The position numbers were made by a program, and so were the translations under genes. Shown here one piece after another: positions 1-8,004 of a stretch of 64,000 nucleotides of DNA. The DNA is from JAPOXR01 sp965221935. GTDB taxonomy: Bacteria > Pseudomonadota > Alphaproteobacteria > Rhodobacterales > Rhodobacteraceae. How positions within the stretch are numbered: position 1 is the first letter of the stretch; every line of letters begins with the position of its first letter. The notes under the pieces were generated by a model. The model was not told the DNA's origin, searched no databases, and saw only the letters and a program-made list of their open reading frames with translations. Location of the stretch: positions 1 to 64,000 of the forward strand of contig CBDCSZ010000063.1 of the NCBI GenBank assembly GCA_965221935.1, written 5' to 3'.

Positions 1-256
1 CTCGCGTTCGCGAACTGGGCCTTGACATAGACCACCCAGTCCTCGAATCTGAGCGCGTTCGTCAGGTGTTCGAAGGCGTGACCGCCGTCATCGGGATTGA
101 GACGCAGCTCGCATTTGCGGCGAGCGCCGGCGAGAGAATCGAGATACTTCCCCCGAAAGACCTTCGACAGCAACCGAGTGGGCAACAGAATTCCCTTCCG
201 GGCCGGGGTGGGCCAGCGTTCCTGGTCGGGACTCAGGCCGCCATAGTTGACGATTC
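1..256 (-). pseudogene. IS91-family transposase fragment, running off the left edge
   Basis: One minus-strand frame is open from about 256 to the window edge. It carries the order of motifs seen in the middle of IS91/IS801-type (Y2) transposases: GGLSPD followed by a Trp-containing stretch, then a hydrophobic-basic block (LLPTRLLSKVFRGKYL), and finally WVVYVKAQF next to the edge, matching the family's W-V-x-Y-x-K-x-x-F block. Stops occur just upstream of the VNYGG start, so the amino-terminal part is missing in this window. The catalytic tyrosine region would lie off the left edge and cannot be checked. The break coincides with the edge of a 50-bp repeat starting at 281. Identification rests on motif recognition only. 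Confidence 0.6.
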
Positions 257-280
257 AGAGTTATGTAACGAGTTTTCTGA

Positions 281-330
281 AATTTCCTGGTCATGGCTCT
301 CCGGTTTTTGGGGTTGCCGGCCTTCCCCGG
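281..330. repeat. Two-copy 50-bp imperfect repeat (copy 1; copy 2 at 2797-2846)
   Basis: Both copies start with AATTTCCT, share CATGGCTCTCC, continue through a T-run and end in a C-rich CCCCGG block; I count roughly three quarters of positions identical. The copies flank the sulfatase-like gene in the same orientation. Beyond the 50 bp the similarity fades. It may be the decayed 3' end of a mobile gene, since on the minus strand both copies can be read as a similar basic peptide, but no family was recognised. Confidence 0.5.
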
Positions 331-848
331 TGCCGGACTGGTCCTCGCGGATTTCCGGATTGGCCGGTGCGGACTGCCGGCAGAGCTTCCCGTGTTGCTG
401 CGTCTTCCTTCTTCCATACATGCCGGCGCCAATTCCCCGGCGGAAACGGCCCGGCGCATCTGTCGCATGCTTTCCAGACCGCCATCGACCTCTTTCCCAT
501 TTGCAGAAGGGTCCGTTTCCGCGTCAAGAGTTGCGAGGCCTGCTCGGCGTTCACTCGCGTTCCGGCCTCGTATGTTCTCTGGACCGCTCAATGCGGTCCT
601 TTGTCACCGGAGCGCTTCAGCCTGCGCCGTTGCCTCCGCAGACCGCCTTGGCTGCAGTCGACCGAAGCGACAATGGTTGGGTGGCAGTCGCAGCCACTGG
701 GGAAACGCGCTTTCCACGGCTCACCGCAGGATATTCTTTACCCAACTTGAAATTCTGCATACCATCGTCGTTGCGTGTTTCAGGCGCCGGACCTGCCTGT
801 TCCTGAATCCTGTGCGCAACGGAATTCCCGGCATGGAGGTGGAAGGCA
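331..848. other. Non-coding or eroded stretch upstream of the sulfatase-like gene
   Basis: Several overlapping open frames exist on both strands, but none shows recognisable motifs or a convincing start, and they overlap each other in the way expected of GC-rich chance frames. A strong purine-rich ribosome-binding stretch (GGAGG at 835-839 and GGAAGG at 841-846) lies at its right end, just before the start at 849. No promoter can be assigned with confidence. Confidence 0.4.
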
Positions 849-2393
849 ATGGTCGACAAGAATCGTGGGAATGTCCTGTTCATCGTTTCCGATGATCTAC
901 GGGCGGACTGCCTGCAGCTGGCCATCAGCGGTCGGGCGGTGATGCCAAATCTGCGGGAATTCATGGAGGATGCCGTCACATTCCGCAGGCACTATACGGT
1001 CACCGTTCCCTGCGGACCGTCCCGGGTCAGCCTCCTGACCGGTCTCTATGCGATGAATCACCGGTCCGTGCGCAACGGCACGCCGCTGCGCGCCGACATT
1101 TCAAACCTCGCGCTCGAAGCGCGGAAATCGGGTTATGAGCCATTGCTGTTCGGTTACACCGACACCAGCGCCGATCCCCGGTTCCTGCACCCCAATGATC
1201 CGGCGATGAGGTGCTCCGAAAGCCCGATTCCGGGGTTCGTCGTGACTCTGCAGCTGGGATACGACTGCTATGCGTGGAAGGCGCATCTGAAAGCCAAGGG
1301 CTATGACCTGCCCAATCACCGCCGTTTCTACAGTCCGAAGGATTTCGATCGGGAAACCGGGCCGCGCCCGGACGATACCGCATTCTACCGCGCCGAGGAC
1401 AGCGACACGGCGTTTCTGACGGATGAATGCATGCAGGAGCTTGCCGTCCGGACCGACCAGGCGTGGTTTGCGCACGTGACCTACATCCGGCCGCACCCGC
1501 CATTCATCGCCCCGGAGCCCTATAACCGAATGTACCGCGCGGACGAGATTCCGTCGCCGGCGCGAATGCCGACCCCGGACGCCGAGGCGGCGGTTCATCC
1601 GTTTATCGCCCCCGAACTTGGGAAAGATGCGATCAACGGCTTTATTGAGGCTTCCAACTGCCATCTCGACAATGAAGACTCGCGCGATGTGGCAGCCATG
1701 CGCGCGGTCTATTTCGGGCTTGCCAGTGAAGTTGACCATCATGTCGGCCGCCTGATCCGGTTCCTGAAAGACACCGGGCAGTACGAAAACACTCTGATCA
1801 TATTCACCTCCGATCATGGCGAGATGCTCGGGGAGCACCGGCAATGGGGTGTTTCGTCGTTTCACAATGACGCGCTGCACGTGCCGCTGATTGTCCGCGA
1901 CCCGAAGCGCCCGTCCCGCAACGGCGTTCAGTTCGACGCCTTTACGGAATCCGTGGATGTGTCACCGACGATTCTCGACTGGCTCGCGGGCGAGGCGCCG
2001 GTTGCAATGAACGGCGCGTCGCTGCTGCCGTGGCTGGAGGGAAACGCCCTGCCCGGCTGGCGGGACTATGCCTACGCCGAAATGGAGTTTGGCGATCCTG
2101 AATGCCCGGACCACTGGCAGCGGGAATTGGGGCTTGGCATGCGCGAGGCCAATTTTGCGGTCATTCAGGAGGACCGCTACCGGTTCGCGCATTTCAACGG
2201 CGGCCTGCCGCCGCCGCTGTTTGACACGCAGTCGGCCGACGGCGAGTTCCGAAACCTCGCGGACGATCAGGATTATGCCGGCGAAGTTCTGCGCCTGACC
2301 AGAAAACTGCTGGACCATCGCATGAGGCATGCCGACCACACGCTTTCCGATATGAAAGTCACCGGCGGCGGGACCGTCAATTTTCAGCCTTAG
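849..2393 (+). CDS. Phosphonate monoester hydrolase / arylsulfatase-like enzyme
   Basis: A 514-residue alkaline-phosphatase-superfamily hydrolase. The formylglycine motif C-G-P-S-R starts at Cys55 (TVPCGPSR), so the protein should need conversion of this cysteine by a formylglycine-generating enzyme. Metal-binding elements are visible as SDD at about residue 14 and SDHGE near 321. The RPHPPF segment near 214, the adjacent DAEAAVHP and the total length match the rhizobial phosphonate monoester hydrolase (PMH) group more closely than classical arylsulfatases, so phosphonate or phosphate mono/diesters, with promiscuous sulfate esters, are the likely substrates. No signal peptide is seen, suggesting a cytoplasmic enzyme. 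The ATG at 849 is preceded by GGAGG. The gene stands alone between mobile-element remnants. The superfamily is certain; the substrate is inferred. Confidence 0.88.
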   Translation: MVDKNRGNVLFIVSDDLRADCLQLAISGRAVMPNLREFMEDAVTFRRHYTVTVPCGPSRVSLLTGLYAMNHRSVRNGTPLRADISNLALEARKSGYEPLLFGYTDTSADPRFLHPNDPAMRCSESPIPGFVVTLQLGYDCYAWKAHLKAKGYDLPNHRRFYSPKDFDRETGPRPDDTAFYRAEDSDTAFLTDECMQELAVRTDQAWFAHVTYIRPHPPFIAPEPYNRMYRADEIPSPARMPTPDAEAAVHPFIAPELGKDAINGFIEASNCHLDNEDSRDVAAMRAVYFGLASEVDHHVGRLIRFLKDTGQYENTLIIFTSDHGEMLGEHRQWGVSSFHNDALHVPLIVRDPKRPSRNGVQFDAFTESVDVSPTILDWLAGEAPVAMNGASLLPWLEGNALPGWRDYAYAEMEFGDPECPDHWQRELGLGMREANFAVIQEDRYRFAHFNGGLPPPLFDTQSADGEFRNLADDQDYAGEVLRLTRKLLDHRMRHADHTLSDMKVTGGGTVNFQP

Positions 2394-3003
2394 GTTTTTT
2401 GGCTGCGTCCCCGAGGGGCCGCCACCCGGGCGCCGATAAGAAGTCTCCGGCCAAATCGATCGGTGTTGTCGCGCCGCCAAATCGACCATCAGGCGGCCAG
2501 CCGGCAATTCGTCGAAAAAGCCGCCCGTCAGGGCCCCAATCGCCGGACGGTTGTGTAAATACACTATGCAAAAGCGGATGCAGAGTTCGGAAGATCACGG
2601 GCGTGACGGACCAAAAATTCGGGACGGACGGGTTGGCAGCCTGCGCATCAAGCCGCCAGCCTTCATTTCCGCCGGCTTCAAGCGCGGCCGTCACCAAGTC
2701 TTCATAGGGGTCCGGCCTGCAGCTGACGGGTAACGGCCGGGCCTGGTGAATGGGCACGGGCATGCCGGTCATTGAGTCGTGCAATTAGTTTACTGCAATT
2801 TCCTCGCCATGGCTCTCCACTTTTTTTGGATTGGTGGCCTCCCCGGGGGCCCAATGGCATTTCCTTAAGGGCTCGCAGCCTTTCCGGAGCTTTCCGCCCT
2901 TTTTCGGTCAGGGACTGTTATCGGTCACACGGTCTGCTGTTTTGCTCTGCTCCACTTTGCCGGGGTCTCTTTCGAATTCCGCCGGAAATCAGGTGTTCAG
3001 TCT
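2394..3003. other. Gene-free stretch after the sulfatase-like gene
   Basis: About 600 bp with only short overlapping frames and no recognisable protein. It contains the second copy of the 50-bp repeat (2797-2846). No clear terminator follows the sulfatase-like gene, although a short T-run (GGTTTTTTGG) sits directly after its stop codon. Confidence 0.4.
2797..2846. repeat. Two-copy 50-bp imperfect repeat (copy 2)
   Basis: Partner of the repeat at 281-330, same orientation. The best-conserved core is CATGGCTCTCC at 2808-2818. Confidence 0.5.
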
Positions 3004-3036
3004 GGCTGGGGCGCGCGGTTTCCGCGCGCCCCAGCC
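3004..3036 (-). terminator. Perfect 15-bp stem hairpin downstream of the broken SBP gene
   Basis: GGCTGGGGCGCGCGG (3004-3018) and its exact complement (3022-3036) enclose a TTT loop. It lies about 15 bp after the stop codon (3051-3053) of the SBP pseudogene on the minus strand. The intact paralogue at 58031-60064 has a comparable GC hairpin about 20 bp after its stop. There is no clear U-tract on either strand, so it may be an mRNA-stabilising 3' hairpin rather than a simple terminator. Confidence 0.6.
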
Positions 3037-3050
3037 GCTCGCATGTCGGG

Positions 3051-3089
3051 TCAGCCGTCCTCGTCAAGATACCATTGGGTGCCGCGCCA
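3051..3089 (-). pseudogene. Last 12 codons of the peptide-type SBP gene, cut off by the IS66 element
   Basis: The minus strand encodes RGTQWYLDEDG plus stop, matching the carboxy end (SHQWYLDEGN) of the intact paralogue at 58031-60064. Removing the IS (3090-6021) and one copy of the 8-bp duplication joins these codons in frame to the main pseudogene body at 6022-7345, giving NYPWRGTQWYLDEDG-stop. This shows the gene was continuous before the IS arrived. Confidence 0.85.
3082..3089. repeat. 8-bp target-site duplication of the IS66 element (second copy 6022-6029)
   Basis: CCGCGCCA lies immediately left of the element's GTAAGCG end and recurs at 6022-6029, one base after the opposite CGCTTAC end. 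Eight base pairs is the usual duplication length for the IS66 family. Confidence 0.85.
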
Positions 3090-3127
3090 GTAAGCGTTCG
3101 GTGAAGGCGTGACGGCCTTACTGGCTG

Positions 3128-4015
3128 TCATCGATTGAGCGTTCTTTTCCAGTCTTTTCTGAGCGGGCAGAGCCAGACGTCCTTTTTCGGTTTTCCGAAT
3201 TCCCTCTTTGTGTCGTACTTCCCGCGTCCCTGCGTGGTTCCGACATGGATCCATCCGGAAGCCTTGTAGGTGATCCCGGAGAAGCGCTGGGTTTCGACGA
3301 AGGTTTCCATCAGGACCGGTGTCACCCTGTACTGGATGTACCAGTCCAGCGGCAGCTGGCGGCGCACACGCGAAAGGATGTGGGAGGCCAGGTTCGGGAT
3401 CCGGACCCATGGCATGATGAGGTAGCGGGAGTTATCGACCATGAGGGGGAGGTTTCTCTCGCGGGTTTCAGGCGTCCATCCGATGAAGTCGTCGCGCGGT
3501 GCGACCTTCCAGGCCGCGGCCGAGAAGCCGAGCATGGCCAGCGGGCGCCCGTCGCGATCATGCACCGCGTAGCGCATCTGTGCACCGACGAGGGTCTTGT
3601 AGCCGAGATAATGATAGCGGGCGATGAATTCATTCCAGAGGCGGCTGGCGCCACGGCCGGCACCGGTGACCTTGACCAGACGGAGCGGACGAGCGGCCTC
3701 CAGTGTGAGCGGCGGTGATGCCGGCGGTTCCGTTTCCGGGCCGAAGCTCGGAGGACGGGGGGGCGAACGTACCCGTCGTGGCGGCGGCAGTGTGATGATC
3801 CCGTCCCGGTGCATCTTCAGCATGGTGAGCCGGGCCATCATCGCCTTCAGCCCGCCGTCGGGCTTGACCCAGCCGATGGCGCGGCAGAACGCGCGCGCCA
3901 GCCCGGCACGGGTCTGCTGCGGGGAGGATGCGATCAGCGCCCGCATCAGCGCCATCTCGCCGGTGGTGAAGTCACGCCCGTGATAACGACACTCGATCGT
4001 GTCATCCGCCGTCAT
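3128..4015 (-). CDS. DUF4338 (DruA-like) protein within the IS66 element
   Basis: A 295-residue protein. From about residue 125 it shows the DUF4338 pattern: WNEFIARYHYLG, then VGAQMRYAV, GFSAAAWKVAPRD-FIGW, NSRYLIMPWV, NLASHILSRV, VLMETFVE-RFSG and a final GTTQGRGK. This domain is named after DruA of the Druantia anti-phage system, but it is also found as a passenger of IS66-like elements. The first 110 residues are a small helical region followed by a Pro-rich linker (PPPRRVRSPPRPP). Its ATG overlaps the tnpC stop by 4 bp, implying translational coupling. No druBCDE-type partners (for example a large helicase) lie nearby, so a transposition-related role is more likely than defence. The biochemical activity is unknown. 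Confidence 0.8.
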   Translation of the reverse strand: MTADDTIECRYHGRDFTTGEMALMRALIASSPQQTRAGLARAFCRAIGWVKPDGGLKAMMARLTMLKMHRDGIITLPPPRRVRSPPRPPSFGPETEPPASPPLTLEAARPLRLVKVTGAGRGASRLWNEFIARYHYLGYKTLVGAQMRYAVHDRDGRPLAMLGFSAAAWKVAPRDDFIGWTPETRERNLPLMVDNSRYLIMPWVRIPNLASHILSRVRRQLPLDWYIQYRVTPVLMETFVETQRFSGITYKASGWIHVGTTQGRGKYDTKREFGKPKKDVWLCPLRKDWKRTLNR

Positions 4016-5910
4016 CGTGTGGCCTTGAGGTGTCGGCGCCTGTCTTCGTCCATCGACCAGGGCAGCCAGGGCGACAGGTCGGCCGGAGGCTGGCCACCGT
4101 TACCTGCACAGGCCGAGAGCCAGTCGTCGAGCCACGTGCGGACATCGATCCCGTTCATCCGCAGGGTCTCGATGATCCCGTACATCATGGCGGAGAACAG
4201 GGCCCCGTCCAGGCTGTCGGAGCCGAACGACAGCTTCCGCCCGATCACGGGACCGCGATGCATCCGCTCGGACAGGTTGTTGTCCATGGGTACGTCCGGC
4301 CTGTCGACGCACACGCAGAGCCCGTCGCGATGCCTCAGCAGCGAGTTGAGCGCCTTCGCGCGCCGGTCCGAGCCGGCCGGCCCCGCAAGTTCCTTCTCCG
4401 CGAGGGCGAACAGCCGGTCGACGGCACGCTTCAGCCGACGATGTGCGCTCCCGAACTTTCGCGACTGCTGCTCCATCCCCAGTTCCGGGTCGTAGTGCTT
4501 CAGCCGGACCGCATTCAGGTGGAACAGCTGCCCGAACCGCTCCAGCCACCGCTCCTCCCACCTCTCCAGGGCGTCATTGCCGGCCGCAGCCTCGATGAAC
4601 TTGCGGCGAACATGGCTCCAGCACCAGGCCAGGATCAGGATGCCGCCGAGAAGACGCGCGAGTTTCTTGTAGGCCGAGTAGGCGTCACAAACCAGGACCG
4701 TGCCGGCACCGACGCCGGCGAACAGCTTGCCGGCAGCCTCGGCATTGCGCCGGGCATCGACGTGGAACCAGACCGCATCCCGGCAGACCGCACACCACAG
4801 CCAGGCCCGGCTGGTGCCGCGGATGGCCTTGAGGGACTGAACCCGCCAGCTTGTCTCGTCGCCGTGAAGCACCGCGGCCGCTTTCAGGTGGGCGAGGATC
4901 GCCTGCGACAGCGGCGCGAACAGCGGCATCAGCCTGTGGATGCTGGAGGCCAGGGTCCCGGCCGAGACCGGCAGCCCCTGGTCGCGCATCCATGCCGCGA
5001 CCCGGTTCAGCGGCCGGTGGCAGGCGAAACACTCGAACAGGAAACAGACCCAGAAGCTGATCCCGTAGGAGGAGTTGGGAAACAGCCGGGGAACCGGGGG
5101 CGCCGAAACCTCCTGCGGCGCCGACGCACAGGTGCAGCTGCGCCGCCAGCGGTTGCGTTGGATGATCCGGACATGCACCCTGACCTCGATCTCGATGGTC
5201 TCGGAATCATGGCTGCCGTTCTTCACGTAAGGCAGGCCGCAGCAGGGACAGACACGCTCCGCCTCCGGCGGGTCGTGAACCTCGGGTTTGCGCTCCATGT
5301 CCGGACGCGCCGTCCGGCCGTGCCCGGGCTTGTCAGCCTGTTGGCCACGCGCGCGGCCGCTGCCGGAACCGGACTTTTCCTTCTTCTCGCTTTTTCGGCC
5401 GAACCGCGCCTTGGCATGGGTCTCACGCGCCGAGCGGAGCCTCTCGTTCTCCGCCTTGAGTTCCTCCAGTTCCTCCGCCTGTTGCGCAATCACAGCCTTC
5501 AGACGGGAAATCTCCTTGCGCATGCCCACAATCGTGTGCGGGCCGCTGTCGATACCGGCGGCGTTCAGGAGCCCCTGCAACCGTGCCAGCTTCTTCTCCA
5601 GCTTGCGCAGGTTCCGCGCACTCTGGCTGCGGCCAAGCTCCTTCAGCTCCGCGCGCGCCGCGGCAAGCTTCTCGCGGTTGCTCTCGAAGATCCCGCGCAG
5701 TCCGTTGAGTTCGCCACGGGCCCGGATCGATTCCAGCTTCCATTCCTCGCCACGGGCTTCCGCTTCCCCGAGCTTGTCTTTCAGTGCCGTGATCTCGGCT
5801 TCCGCCGCCTCGGCACGTGCATGCTCCCGTTCGTACAGACGTTTCAACTCCTCCGGCGGCAGGGCCGACAGATCGACAACATCGCAAACAGGGCCTGCGG
5901 AATCCAACAT
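4012..5910 (-). CDS. tnpC: IS66-family transposase TnpC
   Basis: A 632-residue DDE transposase. Residues 1-165 form a long charged coiled coil (repeated E/K/A/L heptads), followed by the family's basic linker with KARFGRKSEK near 170-180. A CPCC...-type zinc-binding motif lies near 220, and the IS66 catalytic core follows: LHGDETSW (first Asp), VCDAYSAYKK (second Asp), CWSHVRRKF and finally NNLSERMHRGPVIGRK, which carries the Glu. The length is somewhat above the usual 510-560 because of the extended coiled coil. No clear ribosome-binding site precedes the ATG at 5910. It is the first gene of a two-gene unit with the DUF4338 protein. All expected catalytic residues are present. Confidence 0.93.
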   Translation of the reverse strand: MLDSAGPVCDVVDLSALPPEELKRLYEREHARAEAAEAEITALKDKLGEAEARGEEWKLESIRARGELNGLRGIFESNREKLAAARAELKELGRSQSARNLRKLEKKLARLQGLLNAAGIDSGPHTIVGMRKEISRLKAVIAQQAEELEELKAENERLRSARETHAKARFGRKSEKKEKSGSGSGRARGQQADKPGHGRTARPDMERKPEVHDPPEAERVCPCCGLPYVKNGSHDSETIEIEVRVHVRIIQRNRWRRSCTCASAPQEVSAPPVPRLFPNSSYGISFWVCFLFECFACHRPLNRVAAWMRDQGLPVSAGTLASSIHRLMPLFAPLSQAILAHLKAAAVLHGDETSWRVQSLKAIRGTSRAWLWCAVCRDAVWFHVDARRNAEAAGKLFAGVGAGTVLVCDAYSAYKKLARLLGGILILAWCWSHVRRKFIEAAAGNDALERWEERWLERFGQLFHLNAVRLKHYDPELGMEQQSRKFGSAHRRLKRAVDRLFALAEKELAGPAGSDRRAKALNSLLRHRDGLCVCVDRPDVPMDNNLSERMHRGPVIGRKLSFGSDSLDGALFSAMMYGIIETLRMNGIDVRTWLDDWLSACAGNGGQPPADLSPWLPWSMDEDRRRHLKATR

Positions 5911-6021
5911 GCGGCCGGATTAACAGATGTCGGGAACTGTTGCCAGAAGAAAATGAAACCCGGAAATACAGCCATCAAACGCCGAAAATAAAGGCCATCA
6001 CCCCCTTACCGAACGCTTACC

Positions 6022-6029
6022 CCGCGCCA
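6022..6029. repeat. 8-bp target-site duplication, right copy
   Basis: CCGCGCCA, identical to 3082-3089. It flanks the right end of the IS66 element and belongs to the original SBP coding sequence. Confidence 0.85.
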
Positions 6030-7345
6030 AGGGTAGTTCGCTGCCTCGTACCCATGTATTGAGAAAGGCCGAATGTTTTTCAGCGCATTGCGGCGATAGA
6101 TCGGCCCAACCGTCGCGACCGTGCCGATGAAGAGCAGGTTGGAGACCATGGTTTCCACCAGGCGTGATCCGCGCATGTTGAATTCTTCGGATCCGATCTC
6201 AGCTGAATGGAACGCGGCAATGTCTTCCATCATCTGTTTCACATAGTCCGGCGGTTCGACACCTGCGCTGCCGCCAGACTCGACCCATTCGGCCCAGAGG
6301 ATCCCGGTCCGGAGGCTGAAATAGCTTGCAAACGGCGGCACCCATTGTTCATTGGTGCCGAGGTGAAACATGATCGAGGCGCCCTTCGGCCACATCGAGA
6401 CGTCGAGCAGGTTCGCCGACTGCGCCGAACGATACTCGTCCGTGGCGATTTCCTTGATGGTCGCCTGTATCCCCACTTCCGACCAGTACTGGGTGACAAG
6501 CTCGACAACATGCGTGGACATCTCCTGCGTGGAGAACTGCACGTTAATGACGATTTTTTCACCGTTCGGAAGTTCGCGGTAGTCATCGCCGTCCGCGTCG
6601 GCCATGCCAACCTCATCAAGAAGTGCGTTGGCCCGGTCCGGATCGTACTCCGTAAAGTAGGTCGTCCACTTGTCGTCGACGAATTCCGGCTTCGGCAGGA
6701 TCCCGATGTACTGGTGCGGTGTGCCCAGTCCGAAATACACGGTCTCGTTCAGTTCCTCTCGGTTGATTGAAAGCGACATGGCCTGGCGAAACCGCAGGTC
6801 GCCGAAAACCTTGCGCTTCTCCAGGTCCGGTGACGTCACGTTGAACGTGAAGGACACGACCCCGACCCTCGGGGCCAGGTCAATTGAGTAGTCTCCGGCT
6901 TCCCGGTTCTCGAGAAGCAGCGGCGCCGATGGCAGGCTCACACCCTGCATTTTGTAGTCGGCCTCGCCGTTCACCAGTTTCAGGATTCGGACCTCGTTGT
7001 CGGGGATGTAAACCTCGTCGTGCTCATTGATGTAGGGCAGCTGATTGCCCGCCGTGTCCACCTGGTGGAAATACGGGTTTGCAACGAGGTGGCGACCTTC
7101 GGGTGTGTCCGAGATGTAAATATGGGACTCGAGAGTCGGCACAACGTCCACCGGAAGGTTGGCAACCCTGTCAGGGGCGCTCAGCAGCGCCGACGGCGTG
7201 TCGGTCCAGTCCGAGTTCCCGAAATAGGCCTTAATCACTGCGAGCCCGTTCTCGAAACCGGCTTCCTGCGCCAGCTTGTCCGCGTCCGGGTTCAGGTCCG
7301 GGTGGTAGCGTCCGAGGAAGTGCTTCGGCTGAAACGGCTGCGCGA
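6022..7345 (-). pseudogene. ABC transporter peptide-type SBP (family 5), 5'-truncated and IS-interrupted
   Basis: The open part encodes about 440 residues matching residues about 235-670 of the intact protein at 58031-60064, with long identical runs such as SALLSAPDRVANLP and DLEKRKVFGDLRFRQAMS. Homology continues upstream of the first ATG (7238) to about 7345 (FQPKHFLGRYHPDLNPD) and then stops, so the amino-terminal third, including the signal peptide, is gone. At the other end the gene is cut by the IS66 element, leaving its last codons at 3051-3089. It would have bound an extracellular peptide-like or similar ligand. It is dead unless an assembly error is involved, and two independent lesions make that unlikely. 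Confidence 0.85.
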
Positions 7346-7506
7346 TTCGTCGTAGAAAAACCCTCAGATCAAGATGAATGGATCGGAAGAATCTCCTCTC
7401 CCGTGTGAGGGCGGATCAGATCAAGGCGAATGCCGAACGCCCGCGGTCGGGCACTGTTGAATGTCCGGCCTCTGAGATGCGGCGTTTTCGATAAGGAGAA
7501 ACGGAA

Positions 7507-7674
7507 ATGGAAAGAGAACAGACGGCGGGTCCGCCGGTTCCGGTGAGGCGCAGCTCCGGGGAATGGCGCGCACTGGTGCGCGGGTCCGAGGCCTGCGGCG
7601 AGACGATGAGGGACTGGTGCGCCGGCCGCGGGTTTTCGCCGAAATCGCTTTCGAACTGGAGATGCCGGCTCGCA
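7507..7674 (+). pseudogene. IS66 tnpA (helix-turn-helix) amino-terminal fragment
   Basis: The ATG at 7507 follows a good ribosome-binding stretch (AAGGAGAAACGG). The first 55 residues contain the IS66 TnpA pattern of a Trp-Arg start, acidic helix and turn (EWRALVRGSEACG, then WCAGRGFSPKSLSNWRCRL). The frame then runs directly into the end of an unrelated transposase. It is a scar, not a working gene. Confidence 0.6.
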
Positions 7675-7896
7675 GCGCGCTGCCGGCTGCTTGACCACTT
7701 GACCTTCCTTGCCTGAAATGTCGTGCATGACGACTGGGACGAAATGCTGCGGACCGACGACGACGGCCTGCCGCGCCGTCCTCCGCAGCGGCCCGCAGTC
7801 CCGGACACTCCCCGCCAGAACACGCCAGGCCAACGCCCAAAATCACGACAAAACCGCAGAAGAACAACCAATGAAGGAACCGTCAGAATTATTGCC
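7668..7896 (+). pseudogene. 3' end fragment of the transposase type at 27821-29107
   Basis: In the same frame as the preceding fragment, this reads LAARCRLLDHLTFLA-stop-NVVHDDWDEMLRTD. The intact transposase ends LAARYRLLDNLKFLTVYVVHDDWDAVMRT. The following DNA also resembles the intact element's tail up to an AATTATTG-like end near 7896. A TGA at 7714-7716 interrupts the frame. It shows that a second copy of that IS once lay here and recombined with, or was inserted beside, an IS66 tnpA. Confidence 0.7.
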
Positions 7897-8004
7897 GAAT
7901 GCACGGAATCGTTGTGTTCGGGTGGTTGTTACTTTATTTCCGAAGGCAGTGCCGCGAGTTCCTGCGGTCCTGCGGCACACAAACAAACATAAGGAAGACA
8001 TCTA

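Larger units (their letters stand above)
3090..6021 (-). mobile_element. Complete IS66-family element carrying tnpC and a DruA-like gene
   Basis: The element is about 2.93 kb. Its ends are related inverted repeats of about 30 bp that start GTAAGCGTTCGGT (left, 3090-3119; right, 5991-6020 on the opposite strand), the terminal sequence typical of IS66. It contains only two genes, both on the minus strand: tnpC (4012-5910) and a DUF4338/DruA-like gene (3128-4015) joined by a 4-bp overlap. The small tnpA and tnpB genes of canonical IS66 members are absent. Both genes are open and full length, so the element looks recent and possibly active. It sits inside the SBP gene whose ends lie at 3051-3089 and 6022-7345. 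Confidence 0.88.

Noticed and set aside
3128..5910. A Druantia defence system
   Set aside because: Only the DruA-like protein is present and it lies inside an IS66 element; no helicase or other Druantia genes are nearby.
4030..5991. A very long plus-strand open frame (653 codons) opposite IS66 tnpC
   Set aside because: It is the mirror of a strongly recognisable transposase gene in GC-rich DNA, has low-complexity composition and no motif.
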